Counted from the stretch's first letter, positions 1 to 12,762 are shown. The stretch is DNA of 64,000 bases from Pinus tabuliformis (GCA_031772625.1 CM062820.1:317648545-317712544), one strand, 5' to 3'. Notes: generated from the sequence alone by a model not told the origin. Translations and numbers: made by a program.

Positions 1-927
1 CAAATTTGGAAGTAAATTTTTAAACAAGAAAATGAAAACAAAGTTCTCTTCCTAATCTTATTATTGTTCCAAATCATGAACTTAAAAAGGACTTAACAGT
101 GAAATTGCAACTATCTATTATGAAAACATAACTGAAATGAAATACTGAAAGTGAGATTACAACTACTGATTAGTCTATGACAAAATCAAAACTTAATGAA
201 AAACTGAAAATGAAATTGCAACAAAGCTAAATAAAATGCTAAGACTGAAAATGAATTTGCAACTAAATGAAATGCTTTTTCATTTTGCTCAAAATTTTGG
301 GAGAACAACCTCCTTGTGATAGCGTTTTGAGGAACTCCATACCTCATTTTTCTAAGAAAGCATGATTGAAAATGAATTTGTAACTAATCTACTATGGAAA
401 ACTAATTGAAATTCTTTGTCACTCTGCTACACAATTTTGGGAGAAAAACCTCCTTGTGATAGCATTTTGAGGAACTCAATACTTCATTGTTCTAAGAGAA
501 AGTAAACATAAAAATGCAGAGAAAATCTCATTCATAAATTAAATATTTCACCACTTAGTTTTAAGATGAACCATCAACTGAAAGGGCTTTTAGAAACATT
601 CACTTATAACATGAGTTACTAAAATAAAAATAAAATGACAAGACAGAAATGGCGTTGATCAGTTTTAACTAAGAACTTAAAGACTAATGAACAAAATTGT
701 GAAAGTAGTTGCAGAACAGCCAATTAGCTATAGAATGTGGTTGCGTTCCGTAGCTAAAAGACAAAAACTTATTCAAATAGTAAACATAAAAGTATAACAT
801 GTAAATCACTTAAATATACTCCTTGAGGCAATGTATAATGGTTTTTGATGATAAGGATGGATTTTTCATGGAAAAAAAAGAAGGATGAGAAAAGTTGCTA
901 AGGGAAAGTCAGTTTTGGAGCTCAACA
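1..927 (-). mobile_element. ATH0: end of an Athila-like LTR, continues outside the window
   Basis: No coding sequence is visible in this AT-rich stretch. It ends at 927 with ...GCTCAACA, so an LTR on the minus strand would begin TGTTGAGC, the same start as the ATH1 LTRs at 37648 and 48283. The last ~80 bases also resemble the matching end of the ATH1 LTR (purine-rich, then a TTTGGAGCTCAACA-like end). At 928 the sequence switches sharply to a gag reading frame of TAT0, as expected for an insertion into that gag. The rest of the element lies left of base 1, so the target duplication cannot be checked. Similarity to ATH1 is weak away from the end; it could be another family with the same terminus. 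Confidence 0.4.
290..497. repeat. Imperfect direct repeat, ~66 bp units ~140 bp apart
   Basis: The segment at about 290-355 (core TTTTGGGAGAACAACCTCC, then TTGTGATAGCGTTTTGAGG) recurs at about 430-497 with a handful of substitutions. Both copies lie inside the presumed ATH0 LTR, so this looks like a small duplicated LTR module. Confidence 0.75.
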
Positions 928-2183
928 GGGATCCTTAGGGTATTTCTTCTTTGGTTCATCCTTAAATGTAACCTTTTTCGTCTTTCTTTCTTCCTAGGTA
1001 GTATTCTTTTCTAATGCAATTATTCTCTTTTCTACAGACAACACTTCTTTCATGTTTTCTAATAAAGAAGCCTTAATGGCTATATGGACAAAAATCACTA
1101 TATTCGAAGGAAGAGAGGAAATATACCATTCGATTTGTACATCATCATCAGGGCTTGATGTAATTGGGATTTTTTTTAGCAATTTATTAAATATCGAATT
1201 AAAATCTTTGATCTTTTCACCTAATTTTTCTTTTAAATTAGAAATATCATTAACAAGGGACGCAGTTGTGCAGTCATCACCGAATTTAGTTAAGAATTTT
1301 TCTTCAAACATGTCCCAATTAGTAATAGAACCTGGTGGTAATGAAAAATATCATGAACCTGTTGATCCTTGAAGAGTGCAGGGAAACAATCTTATTACAC
1401 AGTCTTCTTCAACTACTCCATTAAGATTAATGGATAACATATAATTGTGGAGATGCTCTTCAGCAGGTAATCCATCATCAGGATTAAATTCTGGTAGCCA
1501 TCTTTCAGGGTGTTTAGGTAGAGGATGGAGAGGTGTTAACATTTTCACAGCTCCAGGATTGGCCCATGGTCTAATTGGTGGTTGGGGTGGATTTTATTGT
1601 AATCCAACCACCATTGGAGTTTGGGAAGAGCTGCATGTTTAGGGTGATTGTGTGGAAGAAGAAGTGGGTTGTGTTTTGGTGCTATATGAACTCGCATGAG
1701 TACTTTCAGAAGAAGGGGTATTAACCTGATTGATTGCAGGGAATGAAGGAGTTTATGGAGGTGAGTTTGACAAAATCTCACTAGTAGATGTTTCTAACTC
1801 AGATTTATTAGTCTTTCTCTAGAAAGAAGGAAGAGGAAACTCAAATGGAGGAACGCCAAGCTTCTCTATTTGAGAACGAGATAAAATATGAGTGGGTTGT
1901 AATGTAGAGGTTACACTTCCTTCAGAAGCTTAAGATGGTATAGAGTTTTCTGCCGAAATAGAAATTTCTCCCAATTTCTTTATTAATTCTGGACTTCATG
2001 TGATTCTGGATTATAATATGAACAATGTACTTCAGGAAATGTGCTAGGATATTTAGGAGGTGATTTCTCAACTTTTGATCTAGAAATAGGAGTTTTGGAT
2101 GAAGATCTAGAAGTTGGGGGTGAAATTGAGGGGGAGTGACTCTTGGAATGGATTTTGAATTTAGATTCAGTTCTTTTTTCCAT
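928..2183 (-). pseudogene. gag: TAT0 gag, decayed and truncated
   Basis: This is the capsid (Gag) gene of a Ty3/gypsy element, read leftward from an ATG at 2181-2183. The N-terminal part is Ser/Pro/Lys-rich (SPSISPPTSRSSSK). A conserved capsid block follows with the motifs LHPLPKHPERWLPEFNPDD, EEHLHNYMLSINLNGVVEED, FLTKFGDDC and EWYISSLPSN. The same blocks occur in the same order on the plus strand at 13731-15347 (TAT1 gag), so the two are family members, clearly more diverged than the two TAT1 duplicates are. The frame is broken by stops and shifts, including a stop where the family has Trp just after the QGS motif. It is cut at 928 by the ATH0 LTR. It starts ~30 bp after a PBS-like site and the end of a long LTR. 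Not functional. Confidence 0.72.
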
Positions 2184-2194
2184 TCATATTTGGA

Positions 2195-2213
2195 GGCCCT
2201 CCTTCTAGCACCA
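2195..2213 (-). other. TAT0 primer-binding site
   Basis: On the minus strand this reads TGGTGCTAGAAGGAGGGCC, 4 nt after the LTR terminus ...CATCAACA at 2218 and ~12 nt before the gag ATG. The opening TGG and the position fit a tRNA 3'-end primer site. TAT1 has a related site at 13702-13720. I cannot name the tRNA with confidence. Confidence 0.55.
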
Positions 2214-2971
2214 AAAATGTTGATGCCTTGAAAATCGATGCAACAACATTGGGGATAACCACCTGGTTGAGGACCTGAATATTGTCATTTTTCTGTTTGG
2301 AATAGTGGCTCCGAATAGATATAGTGGGACCAATTTCCCAATAAAATGTGATAGAATGGAGGTAGAGTGCTTAGAACCGAATCTAGGTGATAAATGGAAG
2401 TGATTATAAAGTGAAATATATTTATTAATATATCCATTAACTAGGGTTATTTATGTTTTTGCGATCTAAAATAATTGTCCTTAGTGCATGATAATAAAGA
2501 TTAATCAAACACTTGCAGAAATGAAAATCATTTAAGATAATTATTTTGATTAAATAATTAATCAAAATAATTGATGAAACTCGTATCACAATCAAATAAC
2601 TTAACAAATCGCTTATATATGCATTAAGATGACAATTCTAGCATGTTCAAAAGCGAATTAATGCAGAATAGCGCTAGAAAATATGCATATAAAGAGGAAT
2701 GAATATCAATTCATAAACAAAATAGAAATACAATGATACAAGTACTCAATGTATGTTACTCTACTCATGAAAGAAATAGTTTTGTTCCAATCTTTCTCAT
2801 TAAGATGGTTTCAAGCATACAAAAGTGCAAGCTCTCAAATCCTTCTCTACAAAACTTCAGGACCCTAATCCAATCATTCCACTAAGATCAGCTTGAAAGT
2901 ACAGAAGTGCAAGCTTCCAAAGCCTTTCCTTATAAAATTTGGGGACCCTTTCTTTGTAGACATGAAAGGAT

Positions 2972-2978
2972 TTATATA
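2972..2978 (-). promoter_or_regulatory. TATA motif in the TAT0 LTR block
   Basis: The minus strand reads GTTATATAAATCC here, ~760 bp upstream of the PBS and just downstream of the ORF end. It is the best TATA-like match in this part of the block and would set the U3/R border if it is the element promoter. TAT1 has a weaker TATTTAAA at the matching place (12900). Confidence 0.38.
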
Positions 2979-3099
2979 ACAAAACTAAAATGTAAAAATA
3001 GAAAAACACATAAAAAGTGTTGAGGATGTTGAAACAACTCTCCTTAAAATAAGAAATAATAAGACAGAAAGAGAAGTTGTTGAAATGACGATATCATGA

Positions 3100-6000
3100 A
3101 TGTAATTGTGTTTATTCTTCCTTCGTTGCTTGAGCTCATAAATATCTAACTTTGGCTTAACTTCAGGAGGATGACCTTTCCTCATGTGTAGTTGTTTGGT
3201 GTACACTGCATCTGAAAGTGTATAGAAGCATATGAGGGGATGATTCAACAAGGCAACAAAGCATTAGCCTCTAACTATGTGGCTTCACAAGATATTTCCA
3301 ATATATTTCCCGGTCAAGTTTTGTCAACTTGTTAATTGCTTCTTCCTTTTCTTTCGAAATTTCTTGTCGTTTCCTTTTTAGAGCTTTAGTATCAGGAAGA
3401 TTACCATGTGGGCATTCTTGAATCAGGTTGTCATTATGAAGGTTATCATTGATAGTTTCAATGATGTTCTTGGAAACATCGTTTTCCTTGGAGATAGGTC
3501 TTTCTTCCTGTTTCAACTGAATGTCCCAATCAGTAAAGAGGATTTCCTTGTAAGATTCCTCTATTCTAAGAAGGTCTCCTGCTTTGGCTTCTAGTGTATC
3601 CTGCCGTGTTATAAATCCTGAGATTTTATCATCAATGTCATCGAAATTCCCCCTCATATCAAATTATTGATTCATCAGTGAATCACTTTTGACACATAGT
3701 GGATTGATGATTGATAACTTTTGACAGAATATCGCTTTTTGCTACAATAACAGGGTGTTTATCTCCAATGGTTCCTTTATAAAGTCTTCCACTTTATAGT
3801 GGATTGATGATTGATAACTTTTGACAGAATATCGCTTTTTGCTACAATAACAGGGTGTTTATCTCCAATGGTTCCTTTATAAAGTCTTCCACTTTAGGAT
3901 TGTCCTTCAGTTGATCAAGTGAAAAATGGAGCTGCTGGATTTGAGTACCCTTAGTAGTGACCTCTGCCTAATGTTGGAGCATTAATTTATCAAAGTTGTG
4001 TTGGAGTTGAGACAGTTGTGTCTTTACTTGTTAATAAATACTTTTTTTTTCCTCTACCAACTGTTTTTCGAACTGTTGAATCCTTTCTTCCTTTTCCCTA
4101 ATTAGTTGTCGAACTTTTGTTTCTTTATCAATCGTGGCAGATGCATAATTACCTACAAACTGTGACAACTTCGTTAAATTCTCTGAAGGATCAGTTTGTG
4201 TATCCTTCCACACTATGTCCATTGGTATATCATTGGGAATGATTACTGATGATTGCTCCATTCTTCTCCTTTTCCTCTATATTTTTACCACAAACTGATG
4301 TTTGGGACTTTAAAGGATGTCGAGAGGGGGGTTTCTTCCACTTTAAGGATAATTTCAAATGAAGGGAATGTCGAGATGATTTCAATTTCATCTGTACTAA
4401 CAAATTTATCATAAGCCCTATCAGTAAATGATCGTTTTCCAGTGTTCTGGGGTGTGTTGATTGTTTTCTCCATCTCAGTATTCTCTACCCCTTGTTGTCC
4501 TTTTAATTGTTAATCAAATTGTTTCCAGGCTTCATACAGTTCATTATTGAAGGGTGTTTTATCAAAATGGATTTCTATAGATTTATCATCCAATTTAATA
4601 TCTTTAGAAACCTGCTCTGAGTCCTATTCTGAATTCTGTCTTGAATTCTGCTTTGAATTTTTCTCTAAATTCTTCTCTTCTTGGGAAATTGGTTGAGAAA
4701 TGATCAACATTCCAAAGGGATATTCTGCAGTCTTTCTTCCCTGTATTTTTTAAATTGTGCTAGTTTTTCTAGATTAAGTTTCAATGTAGCCAGGAGTTGT
4801 GCTTGTGAAAATATCTTGGTATACACAAATAGGTCATCATAGTCATCACCTTCATGACTGAATTGCCTGTTTTTACTTGAGCAATAATAATTTTTGCTAC
4901 TTTGCTTAAGTCAAACTATCTTCCATGCACATTAGCAAGATTTAAACATTTTATGTTATCAATTTAAAGCAAAGCATGCTTGAAATCATGTAGAGAATAT
5001 ACCCCACATTGGATAGGGAATAAAAGCCATAAATATTTATTGGCTTCATTTAGGGTTTTTGTCAATCCATCCGCTACAATTTCATAGGCAATATCCCTAG
5101 CCAATAATTTATTAGGGACATATAATGGGAGAACATGAGGAGATGAAAAACTTCCATAGACCCTAACATAGGTAAATAGTTCACCCCAAAGCACCTCTTC
5201 AGACAGTCTTGGGGCTCTTTTATCAAAAATGACTTGGTGTATTGGTAGAATGACTCTCTGGAAAATATTATAAAAATGGGCGTGGAAATTAGACTCCCAC
5301 AAGATTTTATGATATACATGGATATGAGTGGGGTCTCGAATGGTCCATTTACATCCCCTAATTGGGAATTCTGAAGTGAAACAGACTGCATCCATGATAT
5401 ATGTGCTCATAAAGAATGGTGGAACTACTCTGGTAGTAACATACCGATTTTGTCTATATTCTCGGATTTGGGAGGCAATATTATTTGAAAGGATATTGCC
5501 CCAATCCATTATATAATAATATGATGTTTCCTCAATAAGAAGAATGCATTCAACTGCAAATTTCGTTGTATTAGGATACTCGAATAGCCTACACATTATA
5601 GTTGTGACATAACTATAGGGAGAGGTGAGAGAAGATGAGGAGTACATACCTGAGCTTTCATGTTTGTGTTTTTTTGGATAGGGTCTCCATCATCTAATTG
5701 GATCTGCTTCCACCTTATTCCCGCTTGCAAATTGTTCGAGGAAATATTTGCCATATACCTTATGTGGGTCAGATATATGGTACATTTTCTTCAAATCTTA
5801 AGTTGTAAAAGACCCGATGATTATTTTTCTTGAAGTCAAGCACATCCTATCAATGATATTGATGTTCTAAATTATCCATTTCACCATATCGGTATAAGGA
5901 AGGATCTTGGGTCGAGCAATGATCTTGTGAAGAAAATAGGTCGTGACTTCATTGTTGGAGGCTTCAGAAGATGAAGTAGGATCTGATGTTACCACTCTCT

Positions 6001-6177
6001 GAATTACCTTGGGTCCTTCACTTTCAAGCAATTGATACATAGATTCCCATGAGGATGATCCATTTTCTATCATGCATGTAGTGCCGAGAAAAGCAGGGGC
6101 ATTTTTGTTACTTCAGAAACAAGAGGTGTGGGTTGCGAAGCTTCCATGGTTTTCTTTCCTTTCTTTGCTTTGGTCAT
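3100..6177 (-). pseudogene. TAT0 accessory ORF inside the LTR-like block, decayed
   Basis: This is a retrotransposon accessory protein of unknown function, ~1000 codons, read leftward from an ATG at 6175-6177 (MTKAKKGKK, a Lys-rich start). It matches the plus-strand copies at 9703-12762, 33257 onward and 63590 onward. Blocks seen in order: a Ser-rich WESMYQLLE block, ARPKILPYTDMVKWI, a long well-preserved segment at 5647-4964 (YRQNRYVTTR, VYHKILWESNFHAHFYNIF, SPHVLPLYVPNKLLARDIAYE, ADGLTKTL), a Glu/Gln/Lys-rich coiled-coil-like part at 4261-4031, and a C-terminal YWKYLVKPHS block followed by a stop where the relative has Gln. A 100 bp tandem duplication at 3697-3896 adds a frameshift. I know of no enzymatic motif in it. 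Confidence 0.6.
3697..3896. repeat. Perfect 2 x 100 bp tandem duplication
   Basis: Bases 3697-3796 and 3797-3896 appear identical (start TAGTGGATTGATGATTG, end CTTCCACTTTA). The unit length is not a multiple of three, so it shifts the frame of the TAT0 accessory ORF. The lack of visible differences suggests a recent slippage or copying event in an otherwise old sequence, or an assembly artefact. Confidence 0.93.
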
Positions 6178-7196
6178 TCTACTACACTACTACTTTTCAG
6201 GATTAGCCTACAATTGGAAACACAGAGGAATGAAGAACAACATGTTTGAAATGTAGGAGCATTGAACATACAAGGTTTGAAATGATGGCGAATATAGTTT
6301 AAATGCAAAAAATCTAAAATATCTACATACAGACCATCAAATCACCTTGGGGATTTAAATCATAAATACTGTTACAAGTCCTTAATAACCAAAATCATGG
6401 CTTCACATGATAATTTATTATTCCATTAATAGATCATATCACAAAAACCTTTCAAACAGTAATCGTAAACATTTCTCAATGTTTTTTCCTGATATGTGAT
6501 TGTGATACTATTATATCAGTGGTTTGGGTATCAGAAGTTTGTGATGCGATGATTTTAATATCGAAATCGGGTGTTTGGAGTGGAGGACAATGGAAATTAC
6601 CAAAATCCTTTTGTGATTGTGAAATTGTGAGGAATGATGTGGAAGTGGAGTGGCATGCCTTTTGCAAATTTTCAATTCATCCGGAAATTACATATTTATA
6701 GGGTTGCATCTCATTGTTATGTCGAGTCCGGAAGATTTATCGCATATCGCAGTCGGAGTGGTCCTCCAGGCTTCTAAATGGCACTTGATATCATTTTTTT
6801 CAATGCGAGTAAGCTCTGATATAGAGCAGATTTTTAACAATACTTAAGGCTTTTAAATCTTAAGTATGTTTTTGTTCTCGGGGGCTATACACATTGGGAT
6901 ATGTGATTGCAATATACTTTATCACATCACATCATTTCAAAAGGATAAAATAGGGAGTTGCTCATTAGGACTTGTGAAGTGCAATAACGTCGAGATTTCT
7001 TTAAGGCCAACTCATTTGAGTTGTTTGGGCCAATGAAATTTGGATTTTTTATTCAAATAAACTCAAATTTGTTCTTTTAAAACACTAAAATGTTTTATTT
7101 TTCTATGATTTTAAAATTTAAAGGGTCCCCATTATTTATATAATAATTTCCTAAGAGATTTATATATAAATAAATGGGGGGTTGTTGAATAGCACA

Positions 7197-8660
7197 ATAG
7201 GAAGATAACACATTTTTATCCACACATTTTCCTTCTACACATTCCCCTTTCACATATGTTTCCCTATTATATGTTCCTTTCTCCGCACATCACACAATTC
7301 TTTTTCACCTCCTCCATCCCACACAACACTATGCCCACACACATTTTTTTCAAATTAAACTTTTTTCTCATTTTAAAATTATAAAAACATGTAATCATGC
7401 ATAAACCATTTTATACAAGTTTTTTTCCCCTGTGTGGAGTAAGGTAAATCCACAATTGTTATCCATAATAGCTATTACCTTGGAAAGCCATGCCCCAACC
7501 TAATTTGCTTATTCATGTCATTAATTCTTTCATTGATGTTCATTGTATACAAATTTGTGTGTACACTCCCACAATGAAAATCACAGTAACAATATTTTTC
7601 ATATTCTTCATTTATTACAAATTTGTGGGTGACAAATGTGTAGCCACTTTAGAAATTGAAAAGGAATTTACAATATATATTTGGGAAATGTTTGAACTTA
7701 GGAAATTTAAAATATTTGTCACTACCTTATGAATTTAATATATTGAATACTTTATATATAGAGTTTCCAAGGTAATGTTTTATATATTGAATGCTTTAGC
7801 ACTTATAAATATTTTTTTCAAGCACTTCAGCTCCTAGACGTGAATACATAGCACAATAAACACTTAGAATAATACAACTTTGTGGAGTAATAATTCGTAT
7901 GAGGCCAATTTGGATAGCATATGTGTTTGGAGAAGCTTACAAGAGTAGTAGCACTATTGAGTAGACAAGATTGTATCTAAGATCTACCAAGTGTTAAATA
8001 TTTGAGAATGTTGGAGAAGTTGATGGCATCCCATTGTGTTTTGAAGAACATACAAGGGTTGGCACAACTGAAAAATGTTTGATAATTTGATATTTTTGTG
8101 TGTTGTGATTTAAAAGAAATGTTTAGTGTCAAAACTTTTGGGTTAATGGAGAAGTTGAAGGCATTTCACTGTGGTAAATTGAAGAGTTTATGTAACTTCA
8201 GAGTATATCACAAGTACGTAGAATATAGCAAGATGGCCAATGAGATCCAGTGTGATTACATAACGACATTAATCATTTATTATTGGATTAAATCACTCCT
8301 AGTAATACAATGAAAATAGAAATAAGCCTCCTCCATTGAATAAGGATGTTCATCTAGATTGAAATTCTAGTTCTCAATCCCGATAAGAAGACTTGTAGAT
8401 AGGGAATATCTCAAAATGTCCAAACATGGTACAACTTATTTGTATAATTATTTATTTGCACAAATTGTTTTATCATTATTGACTTAGCAGACAAAATCTG
8501 TATCTAATAAATAGTGGTTACACCAATACAAATGATACAAAATAAATATGTATATATAGAGGGTTCAAACTCTCAAACATGTTATGTGTACACTTACACG
8601 GGCTTAATTTCTTATACTACTTTAAAGGAAGGGCTAGCTACTTGGCAACGATTTCCCTTG
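7197..8660. other. Spacer between two head-to-head Tat-like elements
   Basis: AT-rich DNA lying between the start of TAT0 (minus) and the start of TAT1 (plus). Apart from the LRR remnant at 7921-8205 I see no coding signal. 7200-7400 is pyrimidine-rich (CCTTT/CACAC runs) and 7480-7830 holds short open stretches without recognisable motifs. It probably represents the older DNA into which both elements inserted. Confidence 0.5.
7921..8205 (+). pseudogene. NBS-LRR-type leucine-rich repeat fragment
   Basis: One reading frame, starting near 7921 and broken by three stops, gives repeated leucine-rich phrases: LEKLTRVVALLS, then DLPSVKYLRMLEKLMASHC, LKNIQGLAQLKN, CCDLKEMFSV, FGLMEKLKAFHC and KLKSL. 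The spacing (L-x2-L-x2-L, with Cys-ending turns and GLAQLKN) is the pattern of plant NBS-LRR immune receptors. The GLAQL...SV...LEKL...C phrase is what I associate with conifer TIR-NBS-LRR genes. Only about four repeats are present, with no NB-ARC or TIR part nearby, and the stops rule out function. Chance is unlikely because the phrase continues in one frame on both sides of the stops, but a profile search is needed. Confidence 0.5.
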
Positions 8661-9702
8661 TGTTGTACTATTCAAAAACTCCCCTATTTATTGATTTAAT
8701 AGTTATTATTCTATTAATAAATGGGGACCCTTTAAAAATTTTCAAAATACTTAGCAAATGAGAGCTTCCTTCTTTTTGAACTATTAGAAATAAAATTTTG
8801 AATAAACTCAAGATATAAACCCAAAATCCCTTTATGACTAGGTATTCTCGCTTAATTGCAAATCGCTAGACCTTGCAAGACAAAGGTTAATGGACAATCG
8901 GAATCCGTGAATTGCGATAAAAGGTACCATCGTAGTAGACTTATGGTATCATTAAACTTCTCATTAAAACTAAGCCTTAAATCATTTCTTACAAAATAAA
9001 GTACCTAACGCAAACGCATAAGCAACATTCATAAAAGCACAAACAAGCAAAACCTTTAGCATACACGATTTTCGATATTGCGACATGACAAGTCAAACAC
9101 TCATCGCATCGCAGCTTTTACACAAAGGCCAAACTTGTGAACCATGAAAAGTTGTGAAATGCAATGTGACCCAAACCCGATGGAATTATTCGAAAATTTT
9201 TATAACATAGATCAGGTCCTGTGCATAGTAAACAACCACTTTATGCAATAATTATTCATTCAAATGAAATGCGCTCAAAAGGATAAAAAGTATGTCACTT
9301 GCATTGCATATTGCAAAATACTAAATAACCTCGAAATAATACATAATTGATATTACGATGTTGCAATTTGCAATATTGTGATAATCGGTATCGCATGCTT
9401 TAATGCATCAACTTGAAGTACCAATTACAAATTTGCAATGTGATGGTTTAAATGAGTCATAAAGGAAATAATGAAAAGACCTTAGTGCATAATTAATGAA
9501 CTTTAATGGAATTTACGTTTAAAACAGCTCAACGAGATTTGATATCTTTCATCTGTATTTTCAAATAAAAGCTTATTCCTTGTCATATTTCATAATTAAT
9601 TGTATCATTGAATTTTCATTATCATTTTTGCTTTGTGTGTTTATCTGATAATCTCCACTGCTTAATTTCAGGGAACCTCTAAAGGAAAAAACGTTTGAAA
9701 AA

Positions 9703-12700
9703 ATGACAAAGAAAGGAAAATCTACTACATCTAAGAAATCAGACATGACCCCACTCTTCTCTGATACCAACTGCAACAAAGACAGAGGAACCACATCATG
9801 CAAAGCCATGTATAACTTACTAGAGGAAGAAAAACTGAGACCACTAGAACTAAGGCGACAACTGATGCTGAAGTATCATCTAAGGCTTCCTACTTTGAGG
9901 TAGCATGTTTGTTTCTACATGGAATAGCTACAAGGCCCAAGATATTACCAGACACAAATATGACGAAATGGGTAATTGATAATGTGAATATTTTAGACAG
10001 AACTTTTAGAAATTCAAGACATGAGGTTATGGGGTCTTTCAAGCTAGAAAATTTGCACCAGATGTACCATCTACCAGAGCCTCAAAAGCTCTATGATAAA
10101 GATTTCCTTAAACATTTAGGCAAAGAGAGTGAGGACCCAATGAACGTTACACAAAACAGGAGGTTGGCTCTAGAAAATTCAAATGGGAGAAATTCGGTAT
10201 GTACCCAATTTCATCCCTCTCAGCTCCACATAATTTTGCAACTACGATGACGTGTAGATTATTGTGGAAGGCTAATAGTACCAAATTTTCTATAGTCTAG
10301 TGGATTCCATTGATTGATGTTGTAGTTAATGCAATAATTATGAATTGGAGTCCTATTTTGTCAAATAATTTAGCTATGGCTATTAGGGAATACAGGCAAA
10401 AGAGAAATATCTCATCAAGAACTAATCCCCCTTTTTATATGAGAGCTTATGTAATGGATGTCGTTTGTTTTTAATCATGATGTCCAAACATGGGTTGGAA
10501 TTGGACTGCACAGAACCCTCTCCACATCCTTGTGTATCATAAAATCTTGTGGGAATCCCTGTTTAGTTCCTATTTTTATAGAATTTTACATGGTATTATG
10601 TTACCCATTTATAAAACCATTTTTGATCAAACAGCCCGAGGCTTTCTGAAGAGGCAAAGATAAACATCTTGTCAGTCGTGAGATGGTTTGGTGAAGAAAC
10701 ATTCACTTATATCATATTTTTTGGGAGCATTGCAGCTCCACATATCCTCCCATATTATGTTCCAGAAAAACTACTGGTAAGGGATATAGCTTACCAAATA
10801 GTAGGGGATGCTTTAACCAAATCCCTAGAGGAAATGAAAAATCTTATTTGGCCAAACTTTACGCTACATTGTGATACTTTTTCACTACATGATTATTGAC
10901 ACGCAATAAAAGAAATAGAGAATATTACATCTCTAAAACTAGCCACAATTCAAGGTCGAAAGTTTGACCTAAATCAAGTTGCTAAAAACTTCACTACCAT
11001 GGTTAAAGTAAGAAATTTTACTCATGAAGAGGATCCTTTTGATGACCTCTTTCAAGGGGCCAAATCATTTTCACTGATCCTACATTTAGCATCGCTAAAT
11101 TTAAGCCCATATGTTATTAATTATTTTCATGTATATAGAAATAAAATATTGTTGAAGGTCCCATTGGACCTGTTACAAATTGAACAAATAAGAGAACCTA
11201 CTCCTAGCATGAGCCTAGAGGGAAGTTCTAAGGAAAATTATGATGAAGAAACGTAAGAAAAATCAACTCAGGAGTCAAAACATTCAGAGAAACAATCTCA
11301 GAATGGAGAAGAAAGTCTCAATAAAGGTTATGAGAAAAATAAAGAAGGAAATATTGAGGAAATGACTGAATAGGCCTTGGCCAAGAAACATACATAGGTT
11401 GGCTCCACATCAACTCAAACAGGGAACATTCTAGTTATTGACCTAGATAAGGAATGGGAGAAATTCAATCAAAAACTCCAAGCATGCACAAGTCTTCAGG
11501 AGACATCTGGATTTCAGGCCCTGAAACAGACTCAACAGGGAACATATCTAGAGACAACAGAGCAAGAGGTCACAAAAAATCAAGATATTTAGGTCATCCC
11601 AACTTTCCCCACTTTTAAAATTGTCTTAAAGATTGAAGAAATACCTCCACTCAACATATTTTACAGCCCTACACATAAGGCTATGGTAAAAAGATAAAGA
11701 AATAAGAGGAAGTTAGACACAACTTCTATTGCAACTCTTGAGAATGAATCAATGGAAGTTGTATGGAAATACACTCCTATTGATCCCTTTGAGAACCTTA
11801 CAAAGTTGTCACAGTTTGCAGGCCCCTATGCCACTGCAACCATTGATAAAGTAACAAAAGTTTGACTACTACTTAAATAAAAAGAACAAAGAATACATTT
11901 GTTGGAACATCAATTGGAACAAGAGAAACAGAGTACCAATCAGCAAGCAGAACAATAGGTAGCTCAACTTCAAGGGGATTTTGAGCAAATGCAGTTACAA
12001 CACCAGGCAATCATGTCAGAGAAAGACTCACATATTTGCCAACTCTAGGCCATGGTAGGTAGATTCAAAGATAACCATCAGACATATAAGTTCATTAAAG
12101 AGGCAATCAAGGTAAATTCCCTATTGACACAACAACAAGAGATGTTCTGCTAAAAGATCTTACAAATCAATCCCTACTATGAAACAAGTAATAAATTTAC
12201 TAACCAAGTGATTTATCTAAGATTTGAATATGAAGAAATCCATATAAAGATTTCAAAATTTATTTCCTGGCAAGAATCTAATGAGGGAATAAAGGTTGAT
12301 CTACCAAAGATAGAAGAATCCCATAAAGACATTATATTTTCAGATTGGGATACACAGTTAAAGTAGGCAGAAAGGGAAACAATGACTACAGCAGGTACAA
12401 CAAACAATATAATTGAGGTCATGAATGAAAATCTTCACAGTGCCAACCTTGTTAAAGAATGGATACCAGGGGCTCTCCCAGACATCAAACAACTAGAACA
12501 ACAGTGGAAAGAAACAACTCAAACCAAAGAGGAAGAAATCAAACAGCTGTCCAAACTTGATTGGGAGACATATTGGCAATATTTGGTAAAACCACATAGC
12601 CAATGGATGACTCTACGATGCTTAACTAGTTCTGCACAAAAAATGGTGCCAACTCTCTCAGATACCATATTTGCAGGACAGTTAAAATCTACAATCGGCC

Positions 12701-12762
12701 AACCACCCTAGGTGAAACCAATGATGGATATCTACAATCTCAAGGATCAAGTGGCTAACTAA
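9703..12762 (+). pseudogene. TAT1 accessory ORF (5' copy), broken
   Basis: Accessory protein of unknown role, ~1000 codons. The frame opens after a splice-acceptor-like TTTCAG/GG at 9670-9671, and a first good ATG at 9703 gives MTKKGKSTTSKK. Later blocks: MYNLLEEE; TKWVIDNVNILDRTF...GSFKLENLHQMYHLPEPQ (9950-10110); YRQKRNIS; ILVYHKILWES; GEETFTYI; PHILPYYVPEKLLVRDIAYQ (10740-10800); a Glu/Gln-rich coiled-coil-like region (11870-12060); and TYWQYLVKPHSQW (12570-12610). The GSF...MYHLPEPQ block resembles 'LP' motifs of ORFs often carried by plant Ty3 elements. At least two frameshifts (near 9850 and 10180) and several stops break it. It lies upstream of the TATA motif, so in an intact element it would be expressed from the 3' block. 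Confidence 0.65.

Larger units (their letters stand above)
2218..7196 (-). repeat. TAT0 5' LTR-like block, ~4.98 kb, containing an ORF
   Basis: On the minus strand this runs from TGTGCTATTCAACAACCCCC (start 7196) to ...GGCATCAACA (end 2218), directly before the PBS. The corresponding block in TAT1 (8661-13698) has nearly the same length, the same start, the same internal ORF and the same end. Homology between the two stops at this start in both cases, which is why I treat it as a true element end. It holds ~1 kb of non-coding AT-rich DNA, the ORF at 3100-6177, then a TATA motif and ~750 bp up to the PBS. Alternative: only the last 819 bp (2218-3036, beginning TGTTTCAACATCC after a purine run) is the LTR and the ORF belongs to another copy sharing it. 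Confidence 0.55.

Noticed and set aside
1052..1642. Plus-strand open frames across TAT0 gag
   Set aside because: They are antisense to clearly conserved gag blocks.
5328..5516. Short plus-strand frame opposite the TAT0 accessory ORF
   Set aside because: Antisense shadow of the best-preserved part of that ORF.
7184..7196. GGGGGGT/TGTTGAATAG as a polypurine tract and LTR start on the plus strand
   Set aside because: The same junction occurs in TAT1 copies where the sequence beyond it differs. It is better explained as the start of the Tat long LTR seen from the other strand.
8514..8761. Small open frames around 8514-8761 as host genes
   Set aside because: They overlap the start of the TAT1 block and show no conserved motif or plausible start context.
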